Shown here piece by piece: positions 17,548-26,384 of a stretch of DNA of 64,000 bases; positions within the stretch are counted from its first letter, which is position 1; the number at the start of each line of letters is the position of its first letter. This stretch comes from Agaricicola taiwanensis. Lineage in GTDB: Bacteria; Pseudomonadota; Alphaproteobacteria; Rhizobiales; Methylopilaceae. The translations under genes were made by a program, and so were the position numbers. Location of the stretch: assembly GCF_014635245.1 (NCBI RefSeq), contig NZ_BMCP01000001.1:930001-994000 (forward strand), given 5' to 3'. Under the pieces are notes generated by a model. That model was not told where the DNA came from, searched no databases, and saw only the letters and a list, made by a program, of their open reading frames with translations.

Positions 17548-17791
17548 TCCGTCGGACTGAGTTCATCCAATCGCGACAGCGCTCCGCAGCGGCCTCGTTC
17601 TCCTATCGCCGTTCGCTCAATCCATGACGCCAATTGCGGCCGGGCGCGCCGCCCGGTCAACGGCCTGCCCGCACCACCCCGGCGTTGCCGGGCCGTGTTG
17701 GCCGTACCCGCTTGCAGCGGTGACCGGGCGGCTTGTCCGCCCAGCCTTTCTCCTTGGCGTCTTGAGCCAACCGACAACAAAGGAGAAAGTC
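17548..17791 (+). other. GC-rich leader upstream of the ParB-like gene
   Basis: This 244-base gap has several short GC-rich inverted repeats, for example CCGGGCGCGCCGCCCGG near 17639-17655 and GGGCGG/CCGCCC near 17727-17742, and ends with a strong SD (AAGGAGAAAG at 17780-17789). The open frame that continues upstream through it is Pro/Ala/Arg-rich and looks untranslated. It may hold the promoter and a structured 5' untranslated region. No defined riboswitch class is recognised. Confidence 0.35.
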
Positions 17792-19639
17792 ATGACCGAG
17801 ACGCTATCTATCCCTTTAAACAAACTCGTCCCATGGGACGGCAATGTCCGCAAAACCGGTGCGTCTGAAGGTATCGAAGAGCTTTCCGCTTCGATCACGG
17901 CACACGGGCTTCTGCAGGCGCCCATCGTCCGCAAGATCAAGGGCGGCAAATACGGTGTCGTCGCCGGTCAGCGTCGTCTGCTCGCGCTGAAACTGCTGGC
18001 GGAGAAGGGGACTATCGCTGCCGATATGGCTATACCCTGCCAGCTGGTGGCCGCTGATGCTGATGCCGGTGAAATCAGCCTTGCCGAAAACGTAGTGCGT
18101 GTCGCTATGCACCCTGCCGATCAGTTCGAAGCCTTCCGTGACCTCGTTGATCGTGGTGTCGAGGTTGCTGCTGTGGCAGCTCGGTTCGGCGTTACCGAGA
18201 ATATCGTGGCCAAGCGTCTGAAGCTGGGACGTCTGAGCCCGGTTGTGCTTGCGGCATACCGTGCCGGAGAGATTGATCTCGAAGAGGCGCAGGCTTTCGC
18301 GATCTCCGATGACCACCAGGCGCAAGAACGGGTGCTGGCCGAAGTCTCCGAATGGAGCCGCAATCCATCATTGATCCGGCGTCATCTGACCGAAGGTGAA
18401 ATCCCCGCAAGCGACAAGCGCGTGCGTTTTGTCGGGCTTGATGCATATCAACTGGCGGGCGGAGTCGTGCGCCGCGACCTATTCGACGATGAGTCGAGCG
18501 GCACGTTGATCGGTACAATCCTTCTGGATCGTCTTGTGTCCGAGAAGCTCGCTGACTTTGCCAACAGTGTGCGCGCCGAAGGCTGGGCCTGGGTCAAGAT
18601 TGTCGCGGATTTTGATCGGTCAGTGCTGGGGGATTACCGGCGTGTTCATCCCGAACGTATCGAACTGACCGCTGAACAGCAGGCGCTGTTCGATGCGTTA
18701 TCGGAGGAATACGATACGCTGGCCGACTCGGCGGAAGCCGATGATGGCGATGAAGGAGTTCTCGCACGGCTGGACCGGATCGAAGGTTCAATGTCTGACC
18801 TTGAGCACGCGCAAAAGGTCTGGACAGCGGAAACGCTGGCTATCGCCGGTGCGATCGTAACCTTGACCTACAAGGGTACGCCGTCTGTCGAGCGGGGGCT
18901 CATTCGTCGTGACGAACCCGTGGATGATGCTGTTGACGAGCCGACACCTCGCGAGCCTGTCGGTCTTTCCACTGCATTGATGGAGGAACTGACCGCTCGG
19001 AAAACTGCCGCACTGCGCGTTGCAGTGGCTAGGAATGTGCCGGTCGCGCTGGCTGCGGCGGTACACGCTCTGGCTTTGCCTGTGTTCTACCCGCTGGGCG
19101 TCAATCCGTCTTGCCTGCAGGTTACTCTGCGGGAAACATCTGCCGAGCGCCATATCAGGGACGAAGCCGGTCACGCGGCGGTGTCGGTCAACGCCGATGC
19201 GCTGGCGCGGTGGTCCGAGAGCCTGCCGTTGGATTCTGCGGAGTTCTGGCCATGGTGTCTCGCCCAGCCGCAGGACACTTTGTTGTCGCTGCTGGCCTTT
19301 GTCGTGGCGCAGGCGGTGAATGCTGTTCGGCTTAAGGCTGACCGTCCTGAATGCGGGCGGCTTATCGCGGCCGATGCTCTGGCAAAGGCCTTATCGTTCG
19401 ACATGGCCGAATGGTTCACGCCGGACGTGGGCAACTATTTCGGTCGCATCAGCAGTGCCCATATCATCGCCGCCTTGTGCGAGGCGAAGGGCGTTTCCCC
19501 TGCACCGTCTTGGACGAAAATGAAGAAGGCCGAACTGGCAGCTCTTGCCGCCCGTGAGATCGCCGGAACGGGTTGGCTTCCGGAGGTGCTGCGCGCTCGT
19601 GATCCGCAGTCCAATGAACTCGACGAGGTGGCTGCCTAG
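17792..19639 (+). CDS. ParB/RepB-like nuclease-domain protein of mobile-element type
   Basis: This 615-aa protein has a ParB N-terminal domain (IPLNKLVPWDGNVRK; then VVAGQRRLLALK, the GxRR box) and a central helix-turn-helix (VAAVAARFGVTENIVAKRL) up to about residue 150. It is much longer than chromosomal ParB (about 290-330 aa), and its C-terminal half has no clear motif. Long ParB-like proteins of this sort are typical cargo of plasmids and integrative conjugative elements in alphaproteobacteria. ATG 17792 is chosen for its SD. No parA or origin is visible nearby, so partitioning is not assured and a regulatory or nuclease role is possible. Confidence 0.7.
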   Translation: MTETLSIPLNKLVPWDGNVRKTGASEGIEELSASITAHGLLQAPIVRKIKGGKYGVVAGQRRLLALKLLAEKGTIAADMAIPCQLVAADADAGEISLAENVVRVAMHPADQFEAFRDLVDRGVEVAAVAARFGVTENIVAKRLKLGRLSPVVLAAYRAGEIDLEEAQAFAISDDHQAQERVLAEVSEWSRNPSLIRRHLTEGEIPASDKRVRFVGLDAYQLAGGVVRRDLFDDESSGTLIGTILLDRLVSEKLADFANSVRAEGWAWVKIVADFDRSVLGDYRRVHPERIELTAEQQALFDALSEEYDTLADSAEADDGDEGVLARLDRIEGSMSDLEHAQKVWTAETLAIAGAIVTLTYKGTPSVERGLIRRDEPVDDAVDEPTPREPVGLSTALMEELTARKTAALRVAVARNVPVALAAAVHALALPVFYPLGVNPSCLQVTLRETSAERHIRDEAGHAAVSVNADALARWSESLPLDSAEFWPWCLAQPQDTLLSLLAFVVAQAVNAVRLKADRPECGRLIAADALAKALSFDMAEWFTPDVGNYFGRISSAHIIAALCEAKGVSPAPSWTKMKKAELAALAAREIAGTGWLPEVLRARDPQSNELDEVAA

Positions 19640-19657
19640 TCGGCCAAAATGACTACG

Positions 19658-19689
19658 CCGATCGCGCCCGCACGGCGCGGTCGGTTTTT
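19658..19689 (+). terminator. Rho-independent terminator after the ParB-like gene
   Basis: An 11-bp stem (CCGATCGCGCC at 19658-19668 with GGCGCGGTCGG at 19674-19684, one G-U-type mismatch) encloses a five-base loop and is followed directly by TTTTT. It lies 19 bases after the stop codon. Confidence 0.85.
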
Positions 19690-19717
19690 GCCCCGTTCGC
19701 CAAGGGGGGGCGTTTCA

Positions 19718-19829
19718 TCCCGTACGGGACGTTTTTCGGTGGTATCCTATCGCATGCACCATAATCGTCCCGTTCGGTTCTTTTTATAGCTTCTTGACCG
19801 CCACTGTGCTATAATCATCCCGATAGGGG
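19718..19829 (+). promoter_or_regulatory. hipBA promoter with three operator-like repeats
   Basis: Three related sites precede hipB: the perfect palindrome TCCCGTACGGGA (19718-19729), TCCCGTTCGG (19768-19777) and TCCCGATAGGGG (19818-19829). The last two sit in an ATAATCRTCCCG direct repeat exactly 50 bases apart. A perfect -10 hexamer TATAAT (19810-19815) lies just before the third site. HipB repressors bind palindromic TCC/GGA operators, so autoregulation by the HipB-HipA complex is likely. The spacing of about five helical turns would suit cooperative binding. Confidence 0.6.
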
Positions 19830-19835
19830 TGATTT

Positions 19836-20060
19836 ATGCAAACGATCCTAGACAGCAAGAGCTTCGGCCTGCTCATCCGCACAGAGAGAAAGGCACAAAA
19901 GCTGACGCAGGAACAGCTCGCAGGCCTGACCGGAGTCGGCGTGCGCTTCGTGCGTGAGCTGGAGGCGGGAAAGGAGAGCTGCCAATTCGGACGCGCCCTT
20001 CAGGTGGCGGCGTCCCTGGGGCTTACGGTCTCTATCGGCAGCCGGCGGGAGGACGCGTGA
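19836..20060 (+). CDS. hipB: HipB-like XRE antitoxin/repressor
   Basis: This 74-aa helix-turn-helix protein (LGLLIRTERKAQKLTQEQLA type opening, with FVRELEAGKESCQFGRALQVA) matches HipB-type antitoxins in size and pattern. It should bind and neutralise HipA and repress the operon through the upstream repeats. Its TGA overlaps the hipA ATG by one base, a normal antitoxin-first arrangement. Confidence 0.85.
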   Translation: MQTILDSKSFGLLIRTERKAQKLTQEQLAGLTGVGVRFVRELEAGKESCQFGRALQVAASLGLTVSIGSRREDA

Positions 20061-21319
20061 TGGCGCATCTGCTGGACGTATGGTTCGGGGACGCGAAGGC
20101 AGGCTCACTTAGCCAGGACGAAGCGGGGGCTCTCAGCTATGCCTATGACCCCGGCTATCTCACGGGGCCGGAGCCGCGCGCCATTTCTTTCTCCATGCCG
20201 TTGCAGGAGGCTCCCTATACGGATCGGGTAGTCCGCCCGTTCTTCTCCGGCCTGCTGCCGGATGAAGGGGCACGGCAACGTCTGGCGGGCGCGCTTGGCA
20301 TATCAGCGGGCAACGCCTTCGGATTGCTGGAAGTGATCGGCGGCGAATGTGCCGGGGCCCTGTCGCTTTACCCGGCGGGCGATACGCCACCTTCGTCAGA
20401 CGATGACGGCGTCGAAATCTTGAGCCAGCCCCGCCTCGAAGAAATTCTCGGCAAGCTGCGCGAGCGGCCTCTCCTTGGTGGCGAGGAAGGAGTCCGTCTT
20501 TCGCTGGCGGGCGCACAGGACAAGCTCGCCGTCTGCGTGGAAGGAGATGCTATCGGGCTTGCGAAAGGCGGGCGTCCGACCACGCATATCCTCAAACCTT
20601 TCATTCAGGCGCTCGACGGCACGGTCGAGAACGAGCTGTTCTGTTTGCGGTTGGCAGCGCGCCTGAAGCTTCCCGTGCCCGCAGTCGAAATGCGCCATGG
20701 CGGAACGATCCCGTTCCTTCTCGTAGAGCGCTACGACCGGGCGCCGCACAAAGACGGGACGATTACGCGCCTGCATCAGGAGGATTTCTGTCAGGCGCTC
20801 AGCGTGCCGCCCGAACTCAAATATGAAGAGGAAGGCGGACCAGGGATCGACCGGTCACTGGACCTGATCGACCGGGCTACCGCGCGTCCGGCTTTCGACC
20901 GGCTGGCCTTCATCCGCGCGTTGATTTTCCACTATCTCGTCGGCAACGCTGACGCGCACGGGAAGAACTACGCCTTGCTCTATCGCAGCAAGGTTCCCGA
21001 CCTTGCGCCGCTCTACGATGTCGTTTGCACGGCGGCTTATCCGCGGCTCGCGAAGAAACAAGCCATGGCGATTGGCGGGCGGTCGGTCCCGGACACCATC
21101 CAGCTAAAACACTGGTTGACGCTTGTCCCTGAGACGCGCGGCGCGCAGCGACTGCTGGTCAAGGACATGGCGGAGCTCGCAGGGCGCATCGGGAAAGAGG
21201 CGGACGGGCTTTTGGCCGAGTTAGAGGATGCCGGCATAGCACATGGAATTCTTGGCGCGGTTCGCGCTGTGATAGAGACACGCGCGGCCCATCTACTGAA
21301 GATAGCAAACGTCTCATGA
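20060..21319 (+). CDS. hipA: HipA-like serine/threonine kinase toxin
   Basis: This 419-aa protein shows HipA family landmarks: an N-terminal HipA_N region (FSMPLQEAPY, FFSGLLPDEGARQRLA), SLAGAQDKLAV (nucleotide-binding loop), HILKPF, NELFCLRLA, ERYDR, LHQEDFCQAL, and the catalytic/metal-binding HYLVGNADAHGKNYALLY and LAPLYDVV segments. HipA kinases phosphorylate glutamyl- or other aminoacyl-tRNA synthetases and halt translation, giving persistence. Catalytic motifs appear intact. The in-frame GTG three bases earlier is an alternative start, but ATG 20060 gives the usual TGATG coupling. Located in the island next to defence genes, it could serve plasmid/ICE maintenance or phage defence. Confidence 0.9.
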   Translation: MAHLLDVWFGDAKAGSLSQDEAGALSYAYDPGYLTGPEPRAISFSMPLQEAPYTDRVVRPFFSGLLPDEGARQRLAGALGISAGNAFGLLEVIGGECAGALSLYPAGDTPPSSDDDGVEILSQPRLEEILGKLRERPLLGGEEGVRLSLAGAQDKLAVCVEGDAIGLAKGGRPTTHILKPFIQALDGTVENELFCLRLAARLKLPVPAVEMRHGGTIPFLLVERYDRAPHKDGTITRLHQEDFCQALSVPPELKYEEEGGPGIDRSLDLIDRATARPAFDRLAFIRALIFHYLVGNADAHGKNYALLYRSKVPDLAPLYDVVCTAAYPRLAKKQAMAIGGRSVPDTIQLKHWLTLVPETRGAQRLLVKDMAELAGRIGKEADGLLAELEDAGIAHGILGAVRAVIETRAAHLLKIANVS

Positions 21320-21356
21320 GTCGTGGCGTTACAAACTTCGAAGGGAGCTTAAACTC

Positions 21357-22154
21357 ATGACTCTGTGCGCAGCCTGGCGTCGCGATGGGACAATCCACTT
21401 AGCATCCGACTCTGAACTGTCGCTCGGGACGACGTTTGCCCCAATCGCCATAAAGGTTGTGCGGGCACCGTTTCGGGTAGTAGGCCCCACGGACGAACGG
21501 GGCGTTGCCGATAAGGTTGCTGAGGGCGACATCGGAATGTGTTTCGCTGGAAGTGCCTCTGGCGCGCTCTTTGTGCGCGAAGCGATCACCGAGATTCTTC
21601 CGCATATGCAAGCTGTACCAGGCTACACCGATACAAGTTTCGCCAATATAGCCCAGTTCGTATATCGGGCTTACCGCACGATCTCGCGGACCCTATGTGA
21701 GCAAATTTTCGAGAAGGGGTTGTCCACTGTAGTGCTGGCCGGATACTGCCCAGTGCAGTTGAAACTCCGGGCTTTCCGCCTCAGCACAGACCTTCAGAAC
21801 CAATCTTCGTTCGAGGAGATTTTGAAGGATGATCAAGAATTTATATTTTTCGGCAGCGGTTCCACAGCTGCCAATCAGCATATTGCTGGCCTTGGCCTTG
21901 GCCATGTGCCGTCCAGCCGAGAAATTCTCGACGTCGTTCAGACGGTCATTGATGACCCCGGCATCATCGGTGTCGGCGGCAAACTACAGTATGGCTATTT
22001 CAAAGGGCGCTCGTTCCAAACTTTTGGAATTTTCGAACTGGACGAAGAAGGGGTCCATTACTGGCGCGGGCCTCTTGACCTGCGTTCTCCGGATTTCGAC
22101 AATGGAGAGAGCTTCATACTGAGCTATCCGCTCATCGACCTGACAAGAAAGTAG
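21357..22154 (+). CDS. Proteasome/HslV-like Ntn-hydrolase candidate
   Basis: This 265-aa protein begins Met-Thr and continues LCAAWRRDGTIHLASDSELS, close to the opening of HslV and proteasome beta subunits, where removal of Met exposes the catalytic Thr and the loop carries an A-x-D-S/G motif. MCFAGSASGALFVREAITEIL matches the AGxxAD-type strand-helix of HslV. The chain is longer than HslV (about 175 aa), so the C-terminal third may be a separate addition. AAGGGAG is placed well before ATG 21357. It follows hipA by about 37 bases. Function as a protease is inferred from fold only, and the substrate is unknown. Confidence 0.55.
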   Translation: MTLCAAWRRDGTIHLASDSELSLGTTFAPIAIKVVRAPFRVVGPTDERGVADKVAEGDIGMCFAGSASGALFVREAITEILPHMQAVPGYTDTSFANIAQFVYRAYRTISRTLCEQIFEKGLSTVVLAGYCPVQLKLRAFRLSTDLQNQSSFEEILKDDQEFIFFGSGSTAANQHIAGLGLGHVPSSREILDVVQTVIDDPGIIGVGGKLQYGYFKGRSFQTFGIFELDEEGVHYWRGPLDLRSPDFDNGESFILSYPLIDLTRK

Positions 22155-22543
22155 CATCTTCGAATTATATAATGCAGACAATGGCATAGCAGTTCCCAGT
22201 TTCGTCCTGTCCGGCGCGCCACTTATCTTGTTGAAACTCAGGAATTTTCTGACTCGCTGCGACGGCTGCCGGCATAGATCCATTTTGCCAGGGGTCCTCG
22301 GCGGGTGGGCGCAACTCAGCAGCACCAACGGCGCATGAAGCGCTGTCATCGTTGCCAAGATTGGCATGGGCGGTGTCTTGTCTGGCACCCCGACGCTCTT
22401 TCCCTTTACTACAGCGATTTCGCGGAGGCCGCCGTCGGAGCGCACAGGACGGCAAGGGGTGAGCCATTGATCTAGATGTTAACGTAACTTTCAGTACGGC
22501 CTGCTAGGTCTTGTTGGTCTACATAAGCACAACGACGGCTGAA
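22155..22543. other. Intergenic stretch, probable island/chromosome junction zone
   Basis: No convincing gene is seen. A leftward 100-codon frame (22165-22467) and an overlapping frame contain lipoprotein-like pieces (MTALHAPLVLLSCAHPP) but the sensible parts lie in different frames, so at most this is a decayed small gene. No direct repeat or tRNA fragment that would mark an attachment site was found by eye. Confidence 0.3.
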
Positions 22544-24457
22544 ATGACCGGAGCACGGAGCGATGCACTCGAAGGCAGAATCCGTGCCGATCAACTCGAG
22601 GACCTGAAGGCAGGCCTTCCTGTTTCGATGCCGATTTCGAGCATCCTGTCCGTGCTGATCCTTGCTGGGCAATGGATCGCGGGACACGGCCTGCTGGCCA
22701 CAATGTGGTTCCTGATCGTCACAGCAATCAACGGCGTGCGTCTCATCCTGGCGTTTTACGACCCACAGCCGGATGGAACGGGTTGGAACCGCCGCTTGTG
22801 CGACCCGAAACAGCAGCTTCATCTTTTCAGCGCGCTGGCCCTCATATCCGGCGTCGTGTGGTCCTTCATCGTCGTTCTGACGGATGGATACACGATCCCA
22901 CAGTCGCCGCTTCACCTGATCATCCTGACCGGGATCTGCGCCGGGGCGGTCACATATGCCACCTCATATGCCGCGGTTGCCATCTGCTTCATCACGCCAC
23001 CCCTGCTTGCCACCTCGGCAGCCGTGGCGATCAGGGGCAGCATCGAGGATTATCTGCTGGCGTTCGCGGTTCTGCTCTTTCTCGCGGGGCTCGTGCGAGG
23101 TGCTTTGCTTGGGCAGGCCCGCTTCCGCGAGACGAGCCGGTTGAGACATGAAGCGGAGCGGACAGCCGGCGAAATGGAGCGCCTTTCCCGAAAGGACGTG
23201 CTGACGGACCTGCTCAACAGGCGCGGGCTGGAGGAGGCGATCGACCGTCTCAGGGAGGCTGACGGGCCCTTTGTGACGATGCTGATCGATCTCGACGGCT
23301 TCAAATCCGTCAACGACACATATGGCCACAAGGCGGGAGACGACGTCCTTTCCAGCATCGCCGGACGGATCAAGGATGAGGTGCCTCCGGGTGGGACCCT
23401 TGCCCGGATCGGGGGGGACGAGTTCCTCCTGGTGTACCCTGTGTCGGCGGGCAGGCTGTCGCCGAGTGATCGTGCAACCAACATCATCGCGAAGATTGCC
23501 AGACCTTTTCCCAGTTTTGCGTCGGTCCAGGTCGGAGCGTGTATCGGGATATATTTGTCCAAACGTGCCAAAGTGACGGAGATGCTTCTGAGGGCTGATG
23601 TCGCTCTTTATGCAGCGAAGCACCATGGACGGAACGAGTTCCGCCAGTTTGACGACGAGCTGGAAGACGTGATTCAGCGCCGTCAGCACATCGAGCGGGA
23701 TCTGCGTTGTGCCATCGATACCGGCAAGATCGAACTATGGTTCCAGCCGGTCGTCCGGCTCGATACAAGCGAGATCATCGGTTTTGAGGCACTGCTCAGA
23801 TGGTTTCATTCCTCCCATGGCCCTATCGCTCCGCCCGAGATCATCGAGATCGCCCGCGAAATCGGGATGATGGATGCTCTGACGGATACGGTGTTTCGCA
23901 GCTGCTGCGACTTGATGGCTCGTCTGACGGAAGCCGGGCACGGCAACTGCCGCGTCGCGATGAATGTTTCTCCGCGCGAACTGGAAAACGGTCGTCTCGA
24001 TGATCTGATACTGGACGGCCTCGAGAGGCGCGGTCTTCCCGCGTCGATGTTCGAGATCGAGATCACCGAGGAAGCCCCGGTGGACGGGGACAGGGTGGAC
24101 GAACAGCTTGCCCGTATCGCGCATGCCGGCATTTCCATTGCCCTCGACGATTTCGGAACCGGCTTCTCCACCCTGGCCTCGCTCAAGGACCGGCGCATAA
24201 ACAAGGTCAAGATCGATCAGGGCTTCGTTCGAGGACTGGCGCAATCTCCCGATGACCAGTTGCTCGTCAAGGCGGTGATGGACATCGGAAAAGGCCTCGG
24301 AATCGAGATCACGGCGGAAGGCGTCGAGGCGGAAGCCGACAGGCACCTCCTTCAGGAGCTTGGCTGCAGGGCGGCTCAGGGCTACCTGTTCTCCAAGGCG
24401 GTTCCTATGGATAAGGCGCTTGAGCTATTGATGAAAGAGCACGTCGGGCCGCGATAG
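22544..24457 (+). CDS. Membrane GGDEF-EAL protein (cyclic-di-GMP turnover)
   Basis: This 637-aa protein has four to six N-terminal membrane segments (about residues 20-195, e.g. LILTGICAGAVTYATSYAAV), then a diguanylate cyclase domain with intact GGDEF (RIGGDEFLLV, about 287-296) and a phosphodiesterase domain with intact EAL (FEALLRW, about 412-418), NVSPRE, EITEEAP, DDFGTGFS and EGVEAE. Both catalytic sites seem complete, so it could make or break c-di-GMP; many such hybrids work mainly in one direction. The start is uncertain: ATG 22544 has a weak SD and a TTG at 22511 is in frame. Confidence 0.85.
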   Translation: MTGARSDALEGRIRADQLEDLKAGLPVSMPISSILSVLILAGQWIAGHGLLATMWFLIVTAINGVRLILAFYDPQPDGTGWNRRLCDPKQQLHLFSALALISGVVWSFIVVLTDGYTIPQSPLHLIILTGICAGAVTYATSYAAVAICFITPPLLATSAAVAIRGSIEDYLLAFAVLLFLAGLVRGALLGQARFRETSRLRHEAERTAGEMERLSRKDVLTDLLNRRGLEEAIDRLREADGPFVTMLIDLDGFKSVNDTYGHKAGDDVLSSIAGRIKDEVPPGGTLARIGGDEFLLVYPVSAGRLSPSDRATNIIAKIARPFPSFASVQVGACIGIYLSKRAKVTEMLLRADVALYAAKHHGRNEFRQFDDELEDVIQRRQHIERDLRCAIDTGKIELWFQPVVRLDTSEIIGFEALLRWFHSSHGPIAPPEIIEIAREIGMMDALTDTVFRSCCDLMARLTEAGHGNCRVAMNVSPRELENGRLDDLILDGLERRGLPASMFEIEITEEAPVDGDRVDEQLARIAHAGISIALDDFGTGFSTLASLKDRRINKVKIDQGFVRGLAQSPDDQLLVKAVMDIGKGLGIEITAEGVEAEADRHLLQELGCRAAQGYLFSKAVPMDKALELLMKEHVGPR

Positions 24458-24511
24458 CGGATTGGCTTAGCGAGCGCCAACTCCGGCGCCTGGACCATCT
24501 GACAACGCGCT

Positions 24512-24540
24512 TTTAGTGGCGCCCAAAAATGGCGCCTAAA
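24512..24540 (+). terminator. Stem-loop after the GGDEF-EAL gene
   Basis: TTTAGTGGCGCC (24512-24523, with one bulged T) pairs with GGCGCCTAAA (24531-24540) around a CAAAAAT loop. It lies about 55 bases past the stop. There is no U-tract, so it may protect a 3' end rather than terminate on its own. Confidence 0.4.
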
Positions 24541-24634
24541 CCCGTTGCCGCTAGTGACGACCTGAAATGCGCCGCCTTTGGCGTTTAGTCCCGCGTTTGA
24601 ACGCCTGGCCGTGATCGCTTTGAAGGATCGTACG

Positions 24635-24934
24635 ATGCGCTATGAACGTCTGAAATCGCCCGTCCTTGCCCCCGTGGTGCTGCTGACGCTTGCCAGCGTC
24701 ACGGCGAGCTGCTCAGCCCCGGCTGCGACATCGGGCGTCTGCGACGCGCAAGCCGCGCAACGTCTTGTCGGCGAGCGCAAGCCGACCGATGCCGATGCCA
24801 TGCGCCTGACAGGTGCGACCATCGTACGCCAGATCGCGCCCGGCCAGCCGGTCACGCAGGACTACAGAGACAATCGCGTCACCATCGAAACAGATCCGGC
24901 CGACGGGCGCGTCGTTCGGGCGACATGCGGATAG
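24635..24934 (+). CDS. I78-family peptidase inhibitor, probable lipoprotein
   Basis: This 99-aa protein has an export signal (KSPVLAPVVLLTLASVTASC) ending in a plausible lipobox Cys, then the I78 pattern: CDAQAAQRLVG, R at IVRQIAPGQPVTQDYR, NRVTIETD and a closing RATCG that can pair with the first Cys after the signal. I78 inhibitors block chymotrypsin/subtilisin-type serine proteases in the envelope. ATG 24635 is chosen because GAAGGA lies upstream and the signal peptide begins at once; a longer frame from 24578 would bury it. It faces the end of the leftward ScfR-type gene. Confidence 0.8.
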   Translation: MRYERLKSPVLAPVVLLTLASVTASCSAPAATSGVCDAQAAQRLVGERKPTDADAMRLTGATIVRQIAPGQPVTQDYRDNRVTIETDPADGRVVRATCG

Positions 24935-24974
24935 ATCTGAGGCCGCCCGAGCACAGATCACGGTTGAAGCCGCA

Positions 24975-26378
24975 TCACTGCATTCGAGCGTAGATGCTTC
25001 CGGGACGGGACGTGTCGTCCAGGGTGAAGCGATGATCAGCCGGGGGATGAGCGCGCTGGCCGCATTCGATGCGCGGGCAGATGCGGCAACTGACGCCCAC
25101 GGGAACCGCCTGTCCGTCTCCGAAGAGGTCCATGCCGTCGGCATAGACCATGGCCTGGGCATGGTGCACGGAGCAACCAAGTCCGATGGACATATAGCTG
25201 CGGGGCGCATTGTAACGGTGCCCGCCTTTGGTGATCGCCCGGGCGATACAGAAGTAGCGCTGTCCATCTGGCATCTGGCTGACCTGCACATTGATCCGTT
25301 CAGGCGCGAGGAACGCGGAATAGATGTTCCAGCGAGGACAGGCGCCCCAATGGCGCGGGATGTGGATGCCGGACAGGGAGAAACGTTTGCTGATATTGCC
25401 GGCAATGTCGGTGCGCACCAGATGCAGCGGAATTCCCTGCGCGCCCTTGCGCTGCAGCGTCGTCATGCGATGGCACACCTGCTCGAAGCTTGTCGAAAAG
25501 CGGCGCCCGATCCGCTCGATATCGTAGCGATGGTCGTGACAGGCCTGGAGAAAGGGCTCATAGGGCATGATGAGCGCGCCGGCGAAATAAGCCGCGAGCA
25601 CATTGCGCGCGAGGACCGGGGCATCTCCCTCCGGCAGCCCGGAGGAGGCGATGATATCCAGGATTTCCGTTTCGGCGGCGATCGCGCCGAGATGGTGCGC
25701 GATGAAAAATTGCGCCGTCTCGCTCGGCAGAAGGTCCGATATCGCAAGCTCCCGGGAAGAGGCATCGTAGTGCCGGGCAATGCCGCGAGGCAGGGAAGCC
25801 AGCCGCACCTCCAGCCCGAACACGTTGGACAGATAGGTCCGCAGTCCAGCCTCGAACCTGTCGCCTGAGCGATCTATGTCGGCGCGGATGCGTTCCGCGG
25901 CGGCTTCCAGGGTCGGAAAGTGATTGGCGTTCTCCTGGATGAAGTCGGAAATTGCATCGGTCGCGGCGTGAAAGGGCTCATTCTGCGCCTCCACGCGGGC
26001 ATGCGGCCCGGTCAGCACGCGGTATCGATCATAGAGCCTCAGCATCGCTCGTGCTGCGGCTGGGATGGACTGTGCCAGATCGCGGATCTCAAGATTGGTG
26101 ATGTCGCTGTCGGCAAAGAGATCGTCACCGAAGACTTCCATCAGGTCGCCGGTCAGCCGCGTGTCGTCGCTGTCCACGAGCTCGCCCGGCTCCACGCGAA
26201 GCTGCCCCGCAATGGAGAACAGCAGCGGAACCGTCACCTTCCTGCGATTGTGCTCGATGAGGTTGAGATAGCTCGCCGAAATTCCGAGAGACCGCGCAAA
26301 GTCCGCCTGCGAAAGCTTGCGCTGTCGACGCAGCCTCTTGATGCGCCCTCCAACCTGCGTGTCCGTGACATCCATCAT
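24975..26378 (-). CDS. XRE regulator with IrrE/ImmA-like domain (ScfR/RamB type)
   Basis: This 467-aa protein has an N-terminal helix-turn-helix (KLSQADFARSLGISASYLNLIEHNRR, split here for length), a central DUF955 region (ETAQFFIAHHLGA) and a C-terminal DUF2083 region with conserved cysteines (CSVHHAQ, CRICPRIECGQRAHPP). Family members sense short-chain acyl-CoA status and control acetate, propionate and glyoxylate genes. The zinc-peptidase motif HExxH is altered (HHLGA), so it is likely a sensor, not a protease. It is divergent from the small gene and isocitrate lyase, which it probably regulates through TTTACA repeats in between. Confidence 0.85.
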   Translation of the reverse strand: MMDVTDTQVGGRIKRLRRQRKLSQADFARSLGISASYLNLIEHNRRKVTVPLLFSIAGQLRVEPGELVDSDDTRLTGDLMEVFGDDLFADSDITNLEIRDLAQSIPAAARAMLRLYDRYRVLTGPHARVEAQNEPFHAATDAISDFIQENANHFPTLEAAAERIRADIDRSGDRFEAGLRTYLSNVFGLEVRLASLPRGIARHYDASSRELAISDLLPSETAQFFIAHHLGAIAAETEILDIIASSGLPEGDAPVLARNVLAAYFAGALIMPYEPFLQACHDHRYDIERIGRRFSTSFEQVCHRMTTLQRKGAQGIPLHLVRTDIAGNISKRFSLSGIHIPRHWGACPRWNIYSAFLAPERINVQVSQMPDGQRYFCIARAITKGGHRYNAPRSYMSIGLGCSVHHAQAMVYADGMDLFGDGQAVPVGVSCRICPRIECGQRAHPPADHRFTLDDTSRPGSIYARMQ

Positions 26379-26384
26379 ATTGCC

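Noticed and set aside
17624..17791. 56-codon upstream extension of the ParB-like protein
   Set aside because: Pro/Ala/Arg-rich translation of a structured leader; the ATG at 17792 has a strong SD.
22165..22467. 100-codon leftward gene, perhaps a TrbK-like entry exclusion protein
   Set aside because: No full signal peptide or TrbK pattern in one frame; composition is like a shadow.
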